This document shows positions 9,271 to 17,284 of a stretch of 64,000 bases of DNA, piece by piece. Position 1 is the stretch's first letter, and every line of letters starts with the position of its first letter. The DNA lies in assembly GCF_026625865.1 (NCBI RefSeq), contig NZ_CP113067.1, positions 2,914,001 through 2,978,000 of the forward strand, read 5' to 3'. The position numbers and the translations under genes were made by a program. The notes below the pieces were generated by a model. That model saw only the letters and a list, made by a program, of their open reading frames with translations. It was not told the origin of the DNA and did no database searches. This DNA comes from Microbacterium sp. SL75. GTDB lineage: Bacteria > Actinomycetota > Actinomycetes > Actinomycetales > Microbacteriaceae.

Positions 9271-9984
9271 GTGACTTCTGGTTCGGAACTTTCGCGTGCA
9301 TCCGCCTCCCGTGTCGCCCGCCGGGGCGCGTGGGTCGACGTGGTCCCGCCGACGCTCCCTCGTCGCTCCGGTCCGCGGTGGTCGCGTCGTCGTGGGGTGG
9401 TCGGCGTCTTCGGAGCCGCCGCCGCCGTTCTGTTCGTGGGAGCCTACGTGGGCCCCATGGGGGCCTCACTCCTGCCCGCGCAGGCCGAGGAGCCGCACAC
9501 CGTCACGCTGTACGCCGAGGGCCTCGGCGATACGCAAGCCGTCTCGACCTCGGGAGAGAAGCAGGCTCCGCAGCTCGATCGCGCGAGCTACAACGTCTAC
9601 GTGAAGCCCAAACCGACCCCGACGCCCACCCCGGCTCCGTCGCGCTCGAAAGACGCGGGCTCGGGTTCGTCGTCGGGCAACTCCGGCCCCGTGCTGTATT
9701 CCGGCGGCGGGGCTCCCGCCGAGTGGATGGCCGCAGCCGGCATCTCCGAAGCCGACATGGGCTACGTCGACTACATCGTCAGTCGCGAGAGCGGCTGGAA
9801 CCCGAACGCGACGAACCGGTCGTCGGGAGCGTGCGGCCTGGTCCAGGCCCTGCCGTGCAGCAAGGTCCCCGGCAACGGCTACGACCCGGTCGACAACCTG
9901 CGTTGGGGAACCGGTTACGCCACCGGTCGCTACGGCGGCTGGGCCGGCGCGTACGCGTTCTGGACCGCCAACCACTGGTGGTGA
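9271..9984 (+). CDS. Secreted lytic transglycosylase-like protein
   Basis: The 237-aa product has a basic N-terminus, a transmembrane or signal segment (about 45-65) and a Lys/Pro/Thr linker (KPKPTPTPTPAPS, about 112-125). The C-terminal domain of about 75 residues is lysozyme-like: IVSRESGWNPNATN carries the catalytic Glu, SSGACGLVQALPCSKVPG matches the G-[AL]-x-Q stretch, and NLRWGTGYATGRYGGWAGAY closes the fold. It resembles aggregation-promoting-factor and resuscitation-type transglycosylases. It probably trims peptidoglycan strands. The start is a GTG 12 nt after a TAGAAT box. Confidence 0.85.
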   Translation: MTSGSELSRASASRVARRGAWVDVVPPTLPRRSGPRWSRRRGVVGVFGAAAAVLFVGAYVGPMGASLLPAQAEEPHTVTLYAEGLGDTQAVSTSGEKQAPQLDRASYNVYVKPKPTPTPTPAPSRSKDAGSGSSSGNSGPVLYSGGGAPAEWMAAAGISEADMGYVDYIVSRESGWNPNATNRSSGACGLVQALPCSKVPGNGYDPVDNLRWGTGYATGRYGGWAGAYAFWTANHWW

Positions 9985-9993
9985 GCGGCATCC

Positions 9994-10281
9994 ATGCCCC
10001 GCTCCCGTAAGAGACGCCCCGATTCGTCGCGCAGCGACGACTCTCTCGACCGTTTGATCGCGGGGTGGAAGCGCACCGAGGTCAAACGCGGCGGCGAGTG
10101 GACGGTGCAGCCGATCTCTGCTGCCCAGGCGGTCAAGGACTACCTGTGTCCGGGCTGCGGTCGCACCGTCGAGGCCGGAACCGCTCATCTGGTCGTCTGG
10201 CGCGCCGATGGCGTTCTCGGAGACGCTGCCGACCTCGCCGCCCGGCGTCATTGGCACACGCACTGTTGGAGGATCGCCTGA
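9994..10281 (+). CDS. Small protein with CxxC and HxxC zinc-type motif
   Basis: This 95-residue protein is very basic at the N-terminus (RSRKRRPDSSR). Its C-terminal half has CPGCGRTV and later HWHTHCWRI, so two Cys plus His/His/Cys could bind one zinc ion. Similar small proteins recur in actinobacteria next to hydrolase genes, but no function is known. It lies 9 nt after the transglycosylase gene, and its last base is the first of the hydrolase ATG (TGATG), so the three look co-transcribed. Confidence 0.7.
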   Translation: MPRSRKRRPDSSRSDDSLDRLIAGWKRTEVKRGGEWTVQPISAAQAVKDYLCPGCGRTVEAGTAHLVVWRADGVLGDAADLAARRHWHTHCWRIA

Positions 10282-11003
10282 TGGAGATTCGCGGACCCGT
10301 TCTGCTGCCCGCCCGCCGTGAGGAGGTCGAGCTGCGCACGGTCGACGAGCTGACCCTCGTGGGCGAACTCGCTCTTCCCGCCGATGGCGAGCCGGTCGCG
10401 ACCCTCGTCACTCTTCATCCGCTGCCCACCGCGGGCGGATTCATGGACTCGCACATCCTGCGCAAGGCCGCTGGCCGGCTTCCGGCGCTTGCGAACCTCG
10501 CCGTGCTGCGGTTCAACACCCGCGGCACCACGTCTGCGCGGGGAACGAGCGAGGGCGCCTTCGACGGGGGCGCGAAGGAGTGCTTCGACGTGGCTGCGGC
10601 CGTCGACTTCGTGCGGGAGCGCGGTCTTCCGCGCCCCTGGCTCGTGGGGTGGTCGTTCGGCACCGAGCTCGCCCTGAAGTACGGACGCGATCACGACATC
10701 GAGGGCGTCATCCTGCTCTCACCCCCGCTGCACCGCGCGACGGCCGAAGAGGTCGGCGCCTGGGCGGGCGATGCACGCCGGATGGTCGTGCTGGTGCCCG
10801 AGTTCGACGACTACCTGCGTCCCGCCGAAGCCCGTGAGCGTTTCTCATCCGTTCCGGATGCCACCCTCATCGCGGTCGACGGCGGCAAGCATCTGTGGGT
10901 CGGCGAGACGCAGACGCGCCGCGTGCTGACCGAGATCGTCGCTGCGGTGAACCCCGACGCCCTGCCGTTGCCGACCGAGTGGGACGGCGAGCTCGGGGGC
11001 TGA
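10281..11003 (+). CDS. Alpha/beta hydrolase
   Basis: The 240-aa cytosolic protein has the alpha/beta hydrolase fold. TLHPLPTAGGFMDS supplies the oxyanion region, LVGWSFGTELALKYG carries the nucleophile elbow G-W-S-F-G with Ser at about 122, VPEFDDYLRP offers the acid, and VDGGKHLWVG the catalytic His. It is most like short esterases of the KANL3/Tex30 or dienelactone type (NTRGTTSARGTSEG after strand beta 4). The substrate is unknown. The start shares one base with the upstream stop, so it is translationally coupled. Confidence 0.8.
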   Translation: MEIRGPVLLPARREEVELRTVDELTLVGELALPADGEPVATLVTLHPLPTAGGFMDSHILRKAAGRLPALANLAVLRFNTRGTTSARGTSEGAFDGGAKECFDVAAAVDFVRERGLPRPWLVGWSFGTELALKYGRDHDIEGVILLSPPLHRATAEEVGAWAGDARRMVVLVPEFDDYLRPAEARERFSSVPDATLIAVDGGKHLWVGETQTRRVLTEIVAAVNPDALPLPTEWDGELGG

Positions 11004-11006
11004 GGA

Positions 11007-12083
11007 TCAGCGCTCGTTCTGCCGCGGGATGATGACCTCGCGGTAGATGATGAGGATGCTCGCCGCCACCGGGATCGCGATGAGCGCGCCCAGCAGGTTC
11101 AGCAGCGCGCCGCCGGCCAGTGCCGAGATGACCACGACCGATCCCGGCACCGACACGGCGCGGTTCATGATGCGCGGGGAGATCACGTACGCCTCGATCT
11201 GCATGTAGACGAGGTAGTAGATCGCCGCGGCCACGATCGCCCAGGTGGGTGTGCCGAGGCCGGGGATGAGGCAGGTCAGGACGATGATCGTCGAACCCGT
11301 GAGCGTGCCGACGAGGGGGATCAGCGAGAAGAAGAACGCGATCACCGCGAGGACGGCGGGGAAGGGGGCGTTGATGATGGACAGGAAGATCGCGCTCAGC
11401 ACGCCGTTGATGACGCCGAGGCTGACCTGTCCCATGACGTAGTAGCCGACGGAGTCGGTGATCTTCTCGGCCAACTCGATGAAACGAGCACGTTTCGACG
11501 CCGGAACCAGCTGATAGACGGCCGACTTCAGCGAGGGGGTGGATGCCGTGAAGTAGATCGTGAGGATCAGCACGATGAAGGCGCCGCCGAGGCCGGCCGC
11601 GACCGCGCCGCCGATGGTCAGCAGACTGTTGCCGATCATGGTGGAGATGCTTCCGACATCCAGCGTCGAGAACCAGTGCTGGATACCCGCCCAGACCTCG
11701 TCGATCTTGAGCCAGGGGAGCGTCTGCGACACCCAGGTCTGCACGTCGGTGACGATCTCGTTCCATCGGCCGGGCTGCAGCAGCTGCTCGATCTGCGTGA
11801 CGAGCTGGGCGATCTGGCTGACGATGATGGGCACGACCATGAAGATGATGCCGGCGAAGACGCCGAGCACCGCCAGGATCGTGACGAGCACGGCCGCCCA
11901 GCGGGGGAGCCCGCGACGCTCGAGGAACGAGACCACGGGGTCCAGGCCCAGGGAGAGGAACAGCGCCGTTCCGACGTACAGCAGGATCGTCGAGAGGTTC
12001 TGCACGCTGCCGATGAGCAGCAGGCCGACTCCCACGCCGAGGGTGGCGAGCAGAGCGACCCGGAAGGGGTTGTGGATCTTCAT
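11007..12083 (-). CDS. AI-2E family transporter (permease)
   Basis: This 358-aa membrane protein of the YdgG/PerM (AI-2E) family has an N-terminal helix pair (LLATLGVGVGLLLIGSV...LYVGTALFLSLGLDPVVSFL), a soluble loop with repeated amphipathic segments (VTQIEQLLQPGRWNEIV), and five C-terminal helices. GVINGVLSAIFLSIINAPFP and FFFSLIPLVGTLTGS are the family hallmarks. Substrates of actinobacterial members are not settled. I used ATG 12083 (a GGGAG site precedes it); ATG 12101 is possible. Longer frames overlap the divergent gene that starts at 12253. Confidence 0.85.
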   Translation of the reverse strand: MKIHNPFRVALLATLGVGVGLLLIGSVQNLSTILLYVGTALFLSLGLDPVVSFLERRGLPRWAAVLVTILAVLGVFAGIIFMVVPIIVSQIAQLVTQIEQLLQPGRWNEIVTDVQTWVSQTLPWLKIDEVWAGIQHWFSTLDVGSISTMIGNSLLTIGGAVAAGLGGAFIVLILTIYFTASTPSLKSAVYQLVPASKRARFIELAEKITDSVGYYVMGQVSLGVINGVLSAIFLSIINAPFPAVLAVIAFFFSLIPLVGTLTGSTIIVLTCLIPGLGTPTWAIVAAAIYYLVYMQIEAYVISPRIMNRAVSVPGSVVVISALAGGALLNLLGALIAIPVAASILIIYREVIIPRQNER

Positions 12084-12252
12084 GCCGAACGACTCCCGCA
12101 TCAGCCGGGCAGGTGCGCCCGTGTCGTCAGGATACTGAGCCGACAGCCGTCCGAGCGCGCGACGGGCCTTGCCGAGAACTTTCAGGCACCCTCGGATAGT
12201 CTGAAATGTCGATTCGGTGGCGCCCGAGCCACCGGTGGGGATGGTGTGAAGC

Positions 12253-14064
12253 GTGAGATTCGTCTGGGCCGTGGTGGCATTCGTCATCGCTGCGGCCATG
12301 ATCGGTGCCGGTATCGCTCAAAGGACCGTGTTCCACGGACCCTCGGAGACCTCGGCGAACGTGCAGACCGAGGGATCGACGGCGTTCACGTTGATCGACG
12401 GAGCGGTGCTGAACAGCGTCCCGGGTGCGCAGACGCTGCGCGTCCAGGGCGACGGCGCCGTGTTCGCTTCGTACGGGCGCACCGCCGATGTGAAGGCGTG
12501 GCTCGCCGACGTCGCGTACACCTCCGTCACGCTCGACGGCGAGGGAACGGTGCAGACCTCCGAGGTCGAGCCGACGGTGACACCCGCCTCCGGCGCCGCG
12601 ACGACCGGACGCTCTCCCGTGGACTCCGATCTCTGGCTCGATGAGTTCGAGCAGACCGGGTCGCTGTCGACCACCCTGCAGCTCCCGCGCGACATGAGCG
12701 TCCTCGTCGCCTCCGACGGGACCGCCCCGGCGCCCGCGAACATCAGCCTCACCTGGCCGATCGACGATTCCACGCCGTGGGCCGGTCCCCTCATCGTCGG
12801 CGGTGGGATCGTCCTGTTGATCGGCCTGATTCTCTACCTGCTGGGCATCCGCCATGTGCGTCGCCAGCGTCGTCCGCGCCGCAAGGGCCTGCCGCTGCCC
12901 GTGACCGAGCCGATCTCGACGATCGGCGCGGATGGCGAGAGCAAGGGGGTCGTGACCCAGAGCCCCGGGCGCCGGGCAGGCGCGCGCGTACGCGGCGCCC
13001 TCGGTGGTCGTCGTGCGCTGGTGGCCGTGCCGGCTCTGGGCGTGTCGGTGGCCCTTCTCGCGGGCTGCTCCGCCGATGCCTGGCCGCAGCTCGCCGCGAC
13101 GGATTCGCCGAGCCCCACACCCACGGTGATCGTCCCGGAGGGACAGTTCCCGCCCGCGGTGACCGAGGCTCAGGCCCAGCGCATCGTCTCGAAGGTCTCG
13201 TCGACCGTTGCCCAGGCGGACGCCTCGCTCGATGCGAACGTGGTCGCCGAGCGCCTCTCGGGTCCCGCCCTGGCCGAGCGCCAGACCAACTACAAGCTGC
13301 GCGCCGCGATCGCCGATCGTCCGGCTCTGCCCGCGATTCCCGCGGAGCCCGTGCAGATCGTCCTCCCGCAGACCACGGGAACGTGGCCCCGCACCCTGAT
13401 GACGGTGGTGGAGTCGGCGGATGCCGCGACCCCGACGACCACGATCATGATGATGACGCAGCAGACGCCGTGGGAGGAGTACAAGGCCTCCTACGTCGGC
13501 AATCTCGAAGCCTCCACCAACCTCCCCGAGCTGGCGGCTCCGTATGTGGGCGCGACCCAGGTCCCGCCGGACTCCTCGTTCCTGGTGATGGCGCCCGAGA
13601 AGGTCGCCGCGGCCTACGCCGACGTCATCAACAACGGTCAGAACAGCGCTTCGTTCGCGAAGTTCGACACGGCCAACGATCTCCTGCTGTCCGCGATCCT
13701 GGACAACAAGACCAAGCGCACCGACGAGCTGAACCAGACCGGTGCGGGAACGGCGGAGATCAGCTTCTCGGCTTCGGCGGGAGCGGCTACTCCGATCGCG
13801 CTGGCCACGCTCGACACGGGTGCCATCGTCGCCGTCAACGTGTACGAGAGCGACACGGCGAAGCCCACGAACAAAGACGCCGTGATCAAGCTGGACAACA
13901 ACCCCGCGGTCAAGGCCCTCACCGGTGTCGACCAGTCCGCGACAGGCTTCACCACGACATACTCCGACCAGGTCTTCTTCTACGTGCCCAGCCAGGGCTC
14001 CGATGACCAGATCCGCCTGCTCGGCTACCGATCCAGCCTCCTCGAAGCGAAGGTGTCCCCGTGA
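12253..14064 (+). CDS. Large membrane-anchored protein of unknown function
   Basis: This 603-aa protein is not one I can assign to a function. A transmembrane helix at 3-21 is followed by an extracellular domain of about 150 residues, a second helix (about 179-199, PLIVGGGIVLLIGLILYLLGI), a basic cytoplasmic loop (RHVRRQRRPRRKG) and a third hydrophobic segment ending in ALLAGCSAD at about 273. That segment looks like an internal lipobox. The rest (about 330 residues) is extracellular, alpha/beta and Thr/Ala-rich. It looks like a fusion of a membrane protein and a lipoprotein. The GTG start is about 50 nt downstream of a TAGTCT box, and the stop overlaps the thioredoxin-TPR start. Confidence 0.6.
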   Translation: MRFVWAVVAFVIAAAMIGAGIAQRTVFHGPSETSANVQTEGSTAFTLIDGAVLNSVPGAQTLRVQGDGAVFASYGRTADVKAWLADVAYTSVTLDGEGTVQTSEVEPTVTPASGAATTGRSPVDSDLWLDEFEQTGSLSTTLQLPRDMSVLVASDGTAPAPANISLTWPIDDSTPWAGPLIVGGGIVLLIGLILYLLGIRHVRRQRRPRRKGLPLPVTEPISTIGADGESKGVVTQSPGRRAGARVRGALGGRRALVAVPALGVSVALLAGCSADAWPQLAATDSPSPTPTVIVPEGQFPPAVTEAQAQRIVSKVSSTVAQADASLDANVVAERLSGPALAERQTNYKLRAAIADRPALPAIPAEPVQIVLPQTTGTWPRTLMTVVESADAATPTTTIMMMTQQTPWEEYKASYVGNLEASTNLPELAAPYVGATQVPPDSSFLVMAPEKVAAAYADVINNGQNSASFAKFDTANDLLLSAILDNKTKRTDELNQTGAGTAEISFSASAGAATPIALATLDTGAIVAVNVYESDTAKPTNKDAVIKLDNNPAVKALTGVDQSATGFTTTYSDQVFFYVPSQGSDDQIRLLGYRSSLLEAKVSP

Positions 14065-15011
14065 GCACTCCCGCCCCCGGTTCCGTGATGCGCGGTGCCG
14101 TCGACCTCTCGTCGCTGCGTAACCGTCCGCAGCCGCCCGCCGCTCCCGCAGCCGGCGCCCCCGCCGCGCCGGCGGACGCGGTCGGCGCCCTGCCGCTCGT
14201 GTTCGACGTGACCGACGAGACGTTCGGCGAGGTGCTCGAGCTCTCGCGCACCGTGCCGGTGGTCATCGACCTGTGGGCCGAGTGGTGCGGACCGTGCAAG
14301 CAGCTCAGCCCCGTCCTCGAGAAAGTCGTCACCGAGCTCGCCGGTCGACTCGTGCTGGCCAAGGTCGACGTCGATGCGAACCCGCAGCTCGCGCAGGGCT
14401 TCCGGGCGCAGTCGATTCCGATGGTGCTCGCCCTCGTCGCCGGTCAACCGGTTCCCCTCTTCACCGGCGCCGTGCCCGAGCAGCAGGTGCGCGACGTGTT
14501 CGCCCAGCTCCTGCAGCTCGCCGCCCAGCACGGTGTCACCGGAACCGTGCCGGTCGAGGGGAGCTCCGCCCCCGACGCCCCCGTTGCCGAGCCGGAGCTG
14601 CCCCCGCTGCATGCCGAGGCCTTCGCCGCCATCGAAGAGGGCGACTACGCGCGCGCGATCCGCGCCTACGAGCAGGCCCTCGCCGAGAACCCCCGCGATG
14701 CCGATGCCCGCGCAGGTCTCGGACAGGTCCGCCTTCTCGATCGCGTCCAGGGTGCCGACCTCCAGGCGGCACGCGCTGCCGCGGCCGCGGATCCGAAGGG
14801 TCTCGAGGCGCAGTTCCTCGTCGCAGACCTCGATGTCGTGGGCGGTCACGTCGACGACGCCTTCGGCCGCCTGCTCGACCTTTTCGCCGCTCTGCCGACC
14901 GACGAGCGCGCTCCGGTTCGCGAGCGCCTGCTCGACCTCTTCGGGCTCGTCGGCGACGACGACGCCCGCGTCATCCGCGCGCGCTCGCGTCTGGCGTCGC
15001 TGCTCTTCTGA
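14061..15011 (+). CDS. Thioredoxin-TPR co-chaperone (YbbN/CnoX-like)
   Basis: The 316-aa cytosolic protein joins an N-terminal thioredoxin domain to TPR repeats. The active site is WAEWCGPCKQLSP (Cys76 and Cys79); a Pro/Ala-rich stretch (22-42) precedes it. The cis-Pro (IPMVLALVAGQP) is present. From about residue 185, ALAENPRDADARAGLGQVRLLDR and later helices form two or three TPR-like units. Homologues protect substrates for GroEL under oxidative stress. Unlike E. coli CnoX, the CGPC pair is intact, so redox activity is plausible. It is coupled to the preceding gene by a 4-nt overlap. Confidence 0.85.
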   Translation: MSTPAPGSVMRGAVDLSSLRNRPQPPAAPAAGAPAAPADAVGALPLVFDVTDETFGEVLELSRTVPVVIDLWAEWCGPCKQLSPVLEKVVTELAGRLVLAKVDVDANPQLAQGFRAQSIPMVLALVAGQPVPLFTGAVPEQQVRDVFAQLLQLAAQHGVTGTVPVEGSSAPDAPVAEPELPPLHAEAFAAIEEGDYARAIRAYEQALAENPRDADARAGLGQVRLLDRVQGADLQAARAAAAADPKGLEAQFLVADLDVVGGHVDDAFGRLLDLFAALPTDERAPVRERLLDLFGLVGDDDARVIRARSRLASLLF

Positions 15012-15025
15012 CGCCGGACGATCCG

Positions 15026-15057
15026 CGGCCCCGCCCTCCCGCAGGAGGACGGGGCCG
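15026..15057 (+). terminator. Terminator after the thioredoxin-TPR gene
   Basis: The arms cggccccgccctcc and ggaggacggggccg lie just after the stop codon, between convergent genes. There is only a weak T-run. Confidence 0.7.
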
Positions 15058-15083
15058 TTCGTCGTTCGCGAAGGTGCACGCGT

Positions 15084-15136
15084 GACAGACCCCGGGCACC
15101 GGGACGCGGCATGCGGTCCAGTACCCGGGGTCTGTC
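15084..15136. terminator. Long hairpin ahead of the convergent glgB 3' end
   Basis: Perfect 13-bp arms gacagaccccggg / cccggggtctgtc enclose a 27-nt loop that itself pairs (GGAC/GTCC). It probably terminates the glg transcript from the minus strand. Confidence 0.6.
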
Positions 15137-15145
15137 GTGCCGGTG

Positions 15146-17284
15146 TCAGCTTCCCGCGCGGTGGTGGAGCCAGAGAACGCCGAGGGGCGGGAGGGTCAGG
15201 GTGGCGCTTCCGCGGCCGTCCGTGTCGACGGCGCCGAAGTTTCCTTGACCCGAACCGCCGAACACTTCGGCATCGCTGTTGAGGATCTCGCTCCAGGTCC
15301 CCGATTCGGGCAGATCCAGCGGGAAATCGGTCAGCGGGACGCCCGAGAAGTTGCAGACGACCACGATGGTGTTGCCGTGATGATCGCGGCGCGCGAACGC
15401 GAGCACGTTCGGGTTCCACGCGGGAGCGCCGAGACGCGAGAATGCCGCACCGTCGTGATCGCGCGACCAGAGGGCCGCCTGATCCTTGTAGACGCGGTTC
15501 AGCTCGGCGACGAAGGAGTGCAGCTGCTTGTGAGAGGGCTGGTCGAGCATCCACCAATCGATGCTGCGGGACTCCGACCATTCCGACATCTGGCCGAACT
15601 CCTGGCCCATGAACAGCAGCTGCTTTCCGGGATGGCCCCACATGTAGGCCAGGAACGCGCGCATGTTGGCGAGCTTCTGCCAGTGGTCTCCCGGCATCCG
15701 GCCGAAGAGGCTGCCCTTGCCGTGCACGACCTCGTCGTGACTGATCGGCAGGACGAAGTTCTCGCTGAACGAGTACACGAAGGAGAACGACAGCTCGCCC
15801 TCGTGATGGGAGCGGTACATCGGGTCGCGCCCGATGTACTGCAGCGAGTCGTTCATCCAGCCCATGTTCCACTTGAACCCGAAGCCGAGGCCCGCGTGAG
15901 AGGTGGGGGCGGTGACCCCCGGGAAGCTGGTCGACTCCTCGGCTATCAGGGCGATGCCCGGGTAGCGCTTGTATGAAGTCGCGTTGACTTCCTGCAGGAA
16001 GCGGATGGCTTCGAGGTTCTCACGTCCACCGAACTGGTTGGGCGCCCATTCACCGTCGTTGCGGGAGTAGTCGAGGTAGAGCATGGAGGCCACGGCATCC
16101 ACCCGCAGGCCGTCGACGTGAAACTCCTCGAACCAGTACAGCGCGTTGGCGACGAGGAAGTTGCGCACCTCGTTGCGGCCGTAGTCGAAGATGAGCGTTC
16201 CCCAGTCCTTGTGCTCTCCGCGACGGGGATCGGGGTGCTCGTACAGCGCCTCGCCGTCGAAGCGCGCGAGGGCGAAGTCGTCCTTGGGGAAGTGCCCGGG
16301 GACCCAGTCCATGATCACGCCGATACCGGCTCGGTGCAGGCGGTCGATCAGGTAGCGCAAGTCGTCGGGGGAGCCGAAACGGCTGGTGGGGGCGTAGTAG
16401 CCCGACACCTGGTAGCCCCACGATCCGCCGAAGGGGTGTTCGGCGAGGGGCAGGAACTCGACGTGGGTGAAGCCCTGAGCACCCACGTAGTCGATGATCT
16501 CGTCGGCGGCCTCGCGGTACGACAGGCCCTGCTTCCACGAGCCGAGGTGGAGCTCGTAGATCGACATCGGCCGGTCGAGCGGTGCGGTGCGCGAACGCTC
16601 TTCGATCCACTCGTCGTCGGCCCAGTCGTACTCGGATGCGGTGACGACGGATGCCGTGGCGGGAGGCACCTCGGCGAGACGGGCCATGGGGTCGGCCTTC
16701 TCGATCCACTGGCCGGCGCGGGTGAGGATCTCGAACTTGTAACGGGTGCCGACGCCGATACCGGGGACGAAGACCTCCCAGACACCGCTGCCGCCCATCG
16801 AGCGCATGGCGTGTCCGGCCCCGTCCCAGCCGTTGAAGTCGCCGATCACACGCAGGGCGCGCGCATCGGGGGCCCAGACGGTGAAAGCGGTGCCGGCCGA
16901 ACCGTCGAGCTCTCGCACGTGCGCACCCAGGACGCGCCAGAGCTCTTCGTGGCGGCCCTCGGTGATGAGGTGCAGGTCGAGCTCGCCGAGGGAGGGCGCG
17001 TGGCGGTACCCGTCGTCGGACACGTGCTCGGAACCGTCGTAGGACGCACGCACGGTGTAGGCGCCGGGGTAGGTCTCGACGGGCGCCTCCCAGATGCCTC
17101 CGCGCACGTGCTCCAACGCAACCGCCGTACCGTCGGCGAGCTCGGCGACCACCTCGCGGGCGAGGGGGCGCCGCGAGCGGATGACCCACCCGGCGCCCGT
17201 CTCGTGCACACCCAACACACTGTGCGGGTCGTGGTGGGCGCCGTGGGCGACGGCGTCCAGGATCTCGGGGGGAAGAGAGGTCAT
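15146..17284 (-). CDS. glgB: 1,4-alpha-glucan branching enzyme GlgB
   Basis: GlgB (712 aa) creates alpha-1,6 branches in glycogen. An N-terminal CBM48 domain (VLGVHETGAGWVIRSRRP) and the linker FTVWAPDARALRVIGDFNGWD precede the GH13 barrel. Catalytic residues lie in DGLRVDAVASML (Asp at about 391) and LIAEESTSFPG (Glu at about 448). ISHDEVVHGKGSL and FMGQEFGQMSEW are the family's late motifs. Its start overlaps the glgE stop by 4 nt (ATGA). That pairing with the maltosyltransferase GlgE is the actinobacterial GlgE pathway, in which GlgB branches the linear chains GlgE makes. Confidence 0.97.
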   Translation of the reverse strand: MTSLPPEILDAVAHGAHHDPHSVLGVHETGAGWVIRSRRPLAREVVAELADGTAVALEHVRGGIWEAPVETYPGAYTVRASYDGSEHVSDDGYRHAPSLGELDLHLITEGRHEELWRVLGAHVRELDGSAGTAFTVWAPDARALRVIGDFNGWDGAGHAMRSMGGSGVWEVFVPGIGVGTRYKFEILTRAGQWIEKADPMARLAEVPPATASVVTASEYDWADDEWIEERSRTAPLDRPMSIYELHLGSWKQGLSYREAADEIIDYVGAQGFTHVEFLPLAEHPFGGSWGYQVSGYYAPTSRFGSPDDLRYLIDRLHRAGIGVIMDWVPGHFPKDDFALARFDGEALYEHPDPRRGEHKDWGTLIFDYGRNEVRNFLVANALYWFEEFHVDGLRVDAVASMLYLDYSRNDGEWAPNQFGGRENLEAIRFLQEVNATSYKRYPGIALIAEESTSFPGVTAPTSHAGLGFGFKWNMGWMNDSLQYIGRDPMYRSHHEGELSFSFVYSFSENFVLPISHDEVVHGKGSLFGRMPGDHWQKLANMRAFLAYMWGHPGKQLLFMGQEFGQMSEWSESRSIDWWMLDQPSHKQLHSFVAELNRVYKDQAALWSRDHDGAAFSRLGAPAWNPNVLAFARRDHHGNTIVVVCNFSGVPLTDFPLDLPESGTWSEILNSDAEVFGGSGQGNFGAVDTDGRGSATLTLPPLGVLWLHHRAGS

